Positions 2,992 through 5,853 of a DNA stretch of 5,853 bases are shown here, piece by piece. This stretch comes from Verrucomicrobiia bacterium. Its GTDB lineage: Bacteria > Verrucomicrobiota > Verrucomicrobiia > Limisphaerales > UBA11358. The notes below the pieces were generated by a model. It had not been told where the DNA came from. It saw nothing but the letters and a program-made list of their open reading frames with translations, and did not search any database. The stretch lies in the NCBI GenBank assembly GCA_030044395.1, contig JASHVW010000378.1:1-5853 (forward strand), given 5' to 3'. The position numbers were made by a program, and so were the translations under genes. The first letter of the stretch is position 1, and each line of letters starts with the position of its first letter.

Positions 2992-5808
2992 ATGCCGCTT
3001 GAAACTTTCGGCTTAACCCTTGAAACTGAACGGGTGCAGGATTTGCTCGAAAAGATTGAAAACGCCGCCGCGGCGCGCCTGAAGGCGCGGCCGGATGGCA
3101 GCGTGTTGGAAAAGTTGGACGGCTGCAAGGCCTTCCTCAAGGTGGAAACCCATCGGTTGAAGATGCAGCATCGCGCCGGGTTGGGCGGATGCAAAGTCTG
3201 CCGCGCCCGCGCGACGATCCTTGATGTGCTGCTGCGGTATCTGTGGGAATCGGCCCGCGACACCCTTTCGGCGCAGGCGCAGGCGGAATTTCCGCCGCTC
3301 ACACTCGTGGCCATCGGCGGCTATGGCCGCGCCGAATTGAATCCCCACAGCGACATTGATTTCATGTTTTTGCACGACGGCCAGATTGCCGCCAACAAGC
3401 CCCTGCCCCATCTCTCCAAACTCATTGACGGCGTCTTGTACCCGCTGTGGGATATCGGCCTTAAAGTCGGCCACTCTGTCCGCAGCATTGACGATTGCGT
3501 GACGGTGGCGAATTCGGACATGCAATCCAAAACGTCGCTCATCGAGTCCCGGCCGATTGTCGGAGCCGAAGCCTTATTCAGTAAATTCCAGAAAACCATT
3601 GTCGCCAAATGCGTCGCCGGCCATGAGATGGAGTACATTGCCGCGCGATTGGAAGACCAGGAAACGCGCCGGGCCAAATATGGCAACTCCCCAACGATGC
3701 AGGAGCCGAACCTTAAGAACGGCTGCGGCGGCCTGCGCGATTTTCAAAACCTGCTCTGGATGGCGTTCTTCAAATATCGCACGCGTTCGCTCGATGAGCT
3801 GCAGCAAAAGGAGATCGTCACCGACGCCGAGAACAAACAACTGGCGGCGGCGTATGATTTTTTGCTGCGCACGCGCACGGAATTGCATTATCACGTCAAC
3901 CGGTCGTTGGACGTGCTCGGGAAAAACCTTCAGCCGGCCGTCGCGCACAATCTTGGCTATACCGAGCGTTCACCCAGCAAACGCATCGAGAAATTCATGC
4001 GCGACCTTTATACGCACATGCGGAATATCTTTCTCATCACCCGCACGCTCGAGCAGCGCATGGCCCTGACGCCGCCGCGGCCCAGCCTGCTCTCGCTGCG
4101 GCGGTTTATTCCCGTCCGGACGCCCGAGCCGGAGACGGTGGACGGATTCAAGTTCATCAATGGCGAGATTCATGCCGTATCGAACCGGATTTTTCGGGAT
4201 TCGCCGCGGCGGCTCATGCGTGTTTTTCTTCACGCGCAGCAGCGGCGCATGACCTTGCATCCCGATTTGGCGCAGTTGATTCGCAATCAGCTTTCACTCG
4301 TGGACCGCGATTTTCTGATCGACGAGCACGTGAGCGAAACGTTCCTGACAATCTTGGAACATCGGGGCGAGGTGGCGTGGGTCTTGCGTGCGATGCACGA
4401 GGTCAACCTGCTCGGGAAATATCTTCCCGAATTCGGCCGGCTCACCTGCCTGGTGCAGCACGAGTTTTATCATCAATACGCCGCCGACGAACATACGCTG
4501 GTTTGCCTGGAGCAGTTGGACAAGATTTGGGAAGCCAAGGAGCCGCCGTACGAGAATTATGCGCCTTTGTTTCAGGGATTGGAACGCCCCGAACTCCTCT
4601 ATCTGGCGCTGCTCCTCCACGACGTGGGCAAATCCGAGCACAGCCGCAAAGTCCCGCATGCGCTGGTCAGCGCCGAGATGGCCATGCGCGCGGCCAAACG
4701 TTTGCGACTGGACGGCGCCGCCACGCACACCTTGCGGGCGCTCATCGAAAACCATCTGCTGATGGCCACCGTCTCGCAGCGACGCGACTTGGACGACCCG
4801 ACGGTGATCAAAAACTTTGCGCGCCAGCTCGAGACACCCGAGCATTTAAACCTCCTGGCCCTGCTCACCTTCGCCGATTCGGAGGGCACCAGCGACAAAC
4901 TATGGAATGGGTTCAAAGACTCGCTGCTCTGGCAATTGTATGCGCGCGCCCAGGCCCGGCTGACCGGCGGCACGGAGTTCCTCCGCGCGGCCGAGAAATT
5001 GCGCGAGACGTTGATGAAAGAGGTCCGCGAACGCGCCGCGCCGGCCATCAGCAACGAGGAGATTTCCGTCCATTTCGACGCTCTGCCGCCGCGTTATTTC
5101 GAAATCCATGACGCCCGGGAAATTCTGGACGATCTCGAATTGGCGCACCGGTTCATGCATCAGTTGGTCTATGAAAAGGACAGCGCACTCTCGCCCATCG
5201 TCGCCTGGGTGGATGAGTCGCATCGCGGCTACACCCTCGTGAAAGTCTGCACCTGGGACCGCGCCGGGCTGTTCACCAAAATCACCGGCTCATTAAGCGC
5301 CGCCGGGCTCAACATCCTGGGCGCCCAAATTTTTACGCGCGGCGACGGCATCGCCCTGGATGAATTTTACGTCACTGACGGTCGCACCGGCAATCTGGCC
5401 ACCTCCGAGCAGCATCAAAAATTTGAGGCGCTTTTGGAACAGGTTCTGACCGGCGAAACCGTCAATCTGGCGGCATTGATCAAGAAACAAATCGCCGCCC
5501 GGCCGCGTTATTTGCCCTATGCCGGCGAACGGATTCCCACCCAAATCCGTTTCGACAATGAAATTTCCGAGATGCGAACGGTCATCGAAATCGAAACCGA
5601 GGACATCCTGGGGTTGCTCTATGCAATATCGCAGACCTTCGCCGAATTGGCGGTGGACGTTTCCGGCGCGCGGATTGTCACCGAGCGCGGGGCGGCGATC
5701 GACAACTTTTACGTGCGCGAACAGGATGGCGGTAAGATTGAATTGCCGGCGCGGCGCGTGCTCATTGAACAAAGATTGCGCCAGGCAATTGCGCAACTGA
5801 ATGGGTGA
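2992..5808 (+). CDS. glnD: Bifunctional [protein-PII] uridylyltransferase / uridylyl-removing enzyme
   Basis: The 938-residue protein is in the usual 850-950 range. GlnD is the cytoplasmic glutamine sensor that uridylylates PII proteins when glutamine is low and removes UMP when it is high, thereby setting glutamine synthetase and nitrogen-gene activity. The domains appear in order. The nucleotidyltransferase domain has GGYGRAELNPHSDIDFMFLH (109-128), with the metal-binding D121/D123. The linker signature KNGCGGLRDFQNLLW spans 242-256. The HD phosphohydrolase domain has YHQYAADEHTL (493-503), LLHDVGKSEH (541-550, the HD pair H543/D544), H588 and D629. Two C-terminal ACT domains for glutamine binding start near 748 (LVKVCTWDRAGLFTKITGSL) and 862 (RTVIEIETEDILGLLYAIS). 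All catalytic motifs look intact, so both activities are expected. The N-terminus before the first domain is long and holds C45, C67 and C70. The ATG at 2992 lacks a Shine-Dalgarno sequence and sits in a repeat-derived hairpin loop, so the exact start is less sure than the gene. Confidence 0.96.
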   Translation: MPLETFGLTLETERVQDLLEKIENAAAARLKARPDGSVLEKLDGCKAFLKVETHRLKMQHRAGLGGCKVCRARATILDVLLRYLWESARDTLSAQAQAEFPPLTLVAIGGYGRAELNPHSDIDFMFLHDGQIAANKPLPHLSKLIDGVLYPLWDIGLKVGHSVRSIDDCVTVANSDMQSKTSLIESRPIVGAEALFSKFQKTIVAKCVAGHEMEYIAARLEDQETRRAKYGNSPTMQEPNLKNGCGGLRDFQNLLWMAFFKYRTRSLDELQQKEIVTDAENKQLAAAYDFLLRTRTELHYHVNRSLDVLGKNLQPAVAHNLGYTERSPSKRIEKFMRDLYTHMRNIFLITRTLEQRMALTPPRPSLLSLRRFIPVRTPEPETVDGFKFINGEIHAVSNRIFRDSPRRLMRVFLHAQQRRMTLHPDLAQLIRNQLSLVDRDFLIDEHVSETFLTILEHRGEVAWVLRAMHEVNLLGKYLPEFGRLTCLVQHEFYHQYAADEHTLVCLEQLDKIWEAKEPPYENYAPLFQGLERPELLYLALLLHDVGKSEHSRKVPHALVSAEMAMRAAKRLRLDGAATHTLRALIENHLLMATVSQRRDLDDPTVIKNFARQLETPEHLNLLALLTFADSEGTSDKLWNGFKDSLLWQLYARAQARLTGGTEFLRAAEKLRETLMKEVRERAAPAISNEEISVHFDALPPRYFEIHDAREILDDLELAHRFMHQLVYEKDSALSPIVAWVDESHRGYTLVKVCTWDRAGLFTKITGSLSAAGLNILGAQIFTRGDGIALDEFYVTDGRTGNLATSEQHQKFEALLEQVLTGETVNLAALIKKQIAARPRYLPYAGERIPTQIRFDNEISEMRTVIEIETEDILGLLYAISQTFAELAVDVSGARIVTERGAAIDNFYVREQDGGKIELPARRVLIEQRLRQAIAQLNG

Positions 5809-5818
5809 GGACTTGTGC

Positions 5819-5846
5819 TTGACACGGGGGAACCAAACTTTAAAAG
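5819..5846 (+). promoter_or_regulatory. Possible sigma-70 promoter downstream of glnD
   Basis: A perfect TTGACA (5819-5824) lies 10 bp after the glnD stop codon. Sixteen bases later TAAAAG (5841-5846) matches the -10 consensus TATAAT at four of six positions. The same bases are part of a small imperfect hairpin (CCAA/TTGG with AAA-rich loop, 5833-5850). The window ends before any downstream gene begins, so this is a weak call that rests mostly on the -35 match. Confidence 0.22.
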
Positions 5847-5853
5847 TTGGGGG

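Noticed and set aside
4377..5111. A 244-codon plus-strand frame inside glnD
   Set aside because: It is a shadow in another frame of glnD, which itself shows continuous HD-domain and linker motifs through this stretch with no frameshift.

Overview
The window looks like an ordinary chromosomal housekeeping segment of a moderately GC-rich bacterium. The omega subunit sequence, the weak or absent Shine-Dalgarno sequences, the lactonase-type beta-propeller end and the mix of neighbours fit the PVC group best, most likely Verrucomicrobiota (Pedosphaera/Limisphaera-like). That placement is inference from family resemblance, not from a marker gene. No prophage, CRISPR array, tRNA, rRNA, transposase or toxin-antitoxin pair is visible.

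Layout, left to right. Positions 2-121 (+) are the last 39 codons of a lactonase-family (6-phosphogluconolactonase-like) beta-propeller protein. Positions 120-296 hold an unannotated, nested inverted-repeat element whose outer end touches that gene's stop codon; its centre is a 17-bp near-perfect CCCTCTCC-type palindrome. Next come two minus-strand housekeeping genes, smpB (372-827) and, upstream of it, rpoZ (933-1187), which are possibly cotranscribed. A 212-bp AT-rich divergent spacer (1188-1399) carries phased A-tracts and a perfect interrupted palindrome, and separates rpoZ from a plus-strand short-chain prenyl diphosphate synthase, ispA-like (1400-2302). ispA converges on a minus-strand ECF sigma factor (2340-2942), and both stop codons are buried in one inverted repeat. 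The sigma gene diverges from glnD (2992-5808, +) across only 49 bp, most of which is a 7-bp tandem repeat whose reverse complement reappears in the first codons of glnD. The last 45 bp contain a perfect TTGACA but no recognisable gene.

How the genes relate. SmpB (tmRNA ribosome rescue) and omega (RNA polymerase assembly) are core gene-expression genes. IspA makes the C15 (or C20) isoprenoid precursor for quinones, undecaprenyl carrier and hopanoids/carotenoids. GlnD is the nitrogen sensor that uridylylates and deuridylylates PII. The ECF sigma factor has no adjacent anti-sigma gene. The six genes do not form one pathway, and I see no new multi-gene system here. The points worth a second look are non-coding: the 177-bp inverted-repeat element, the rpoZ upstream palindrome, the overlapping hairpins at the convergent gene ends, and the heptad repeat between the sigma gene and glnD.
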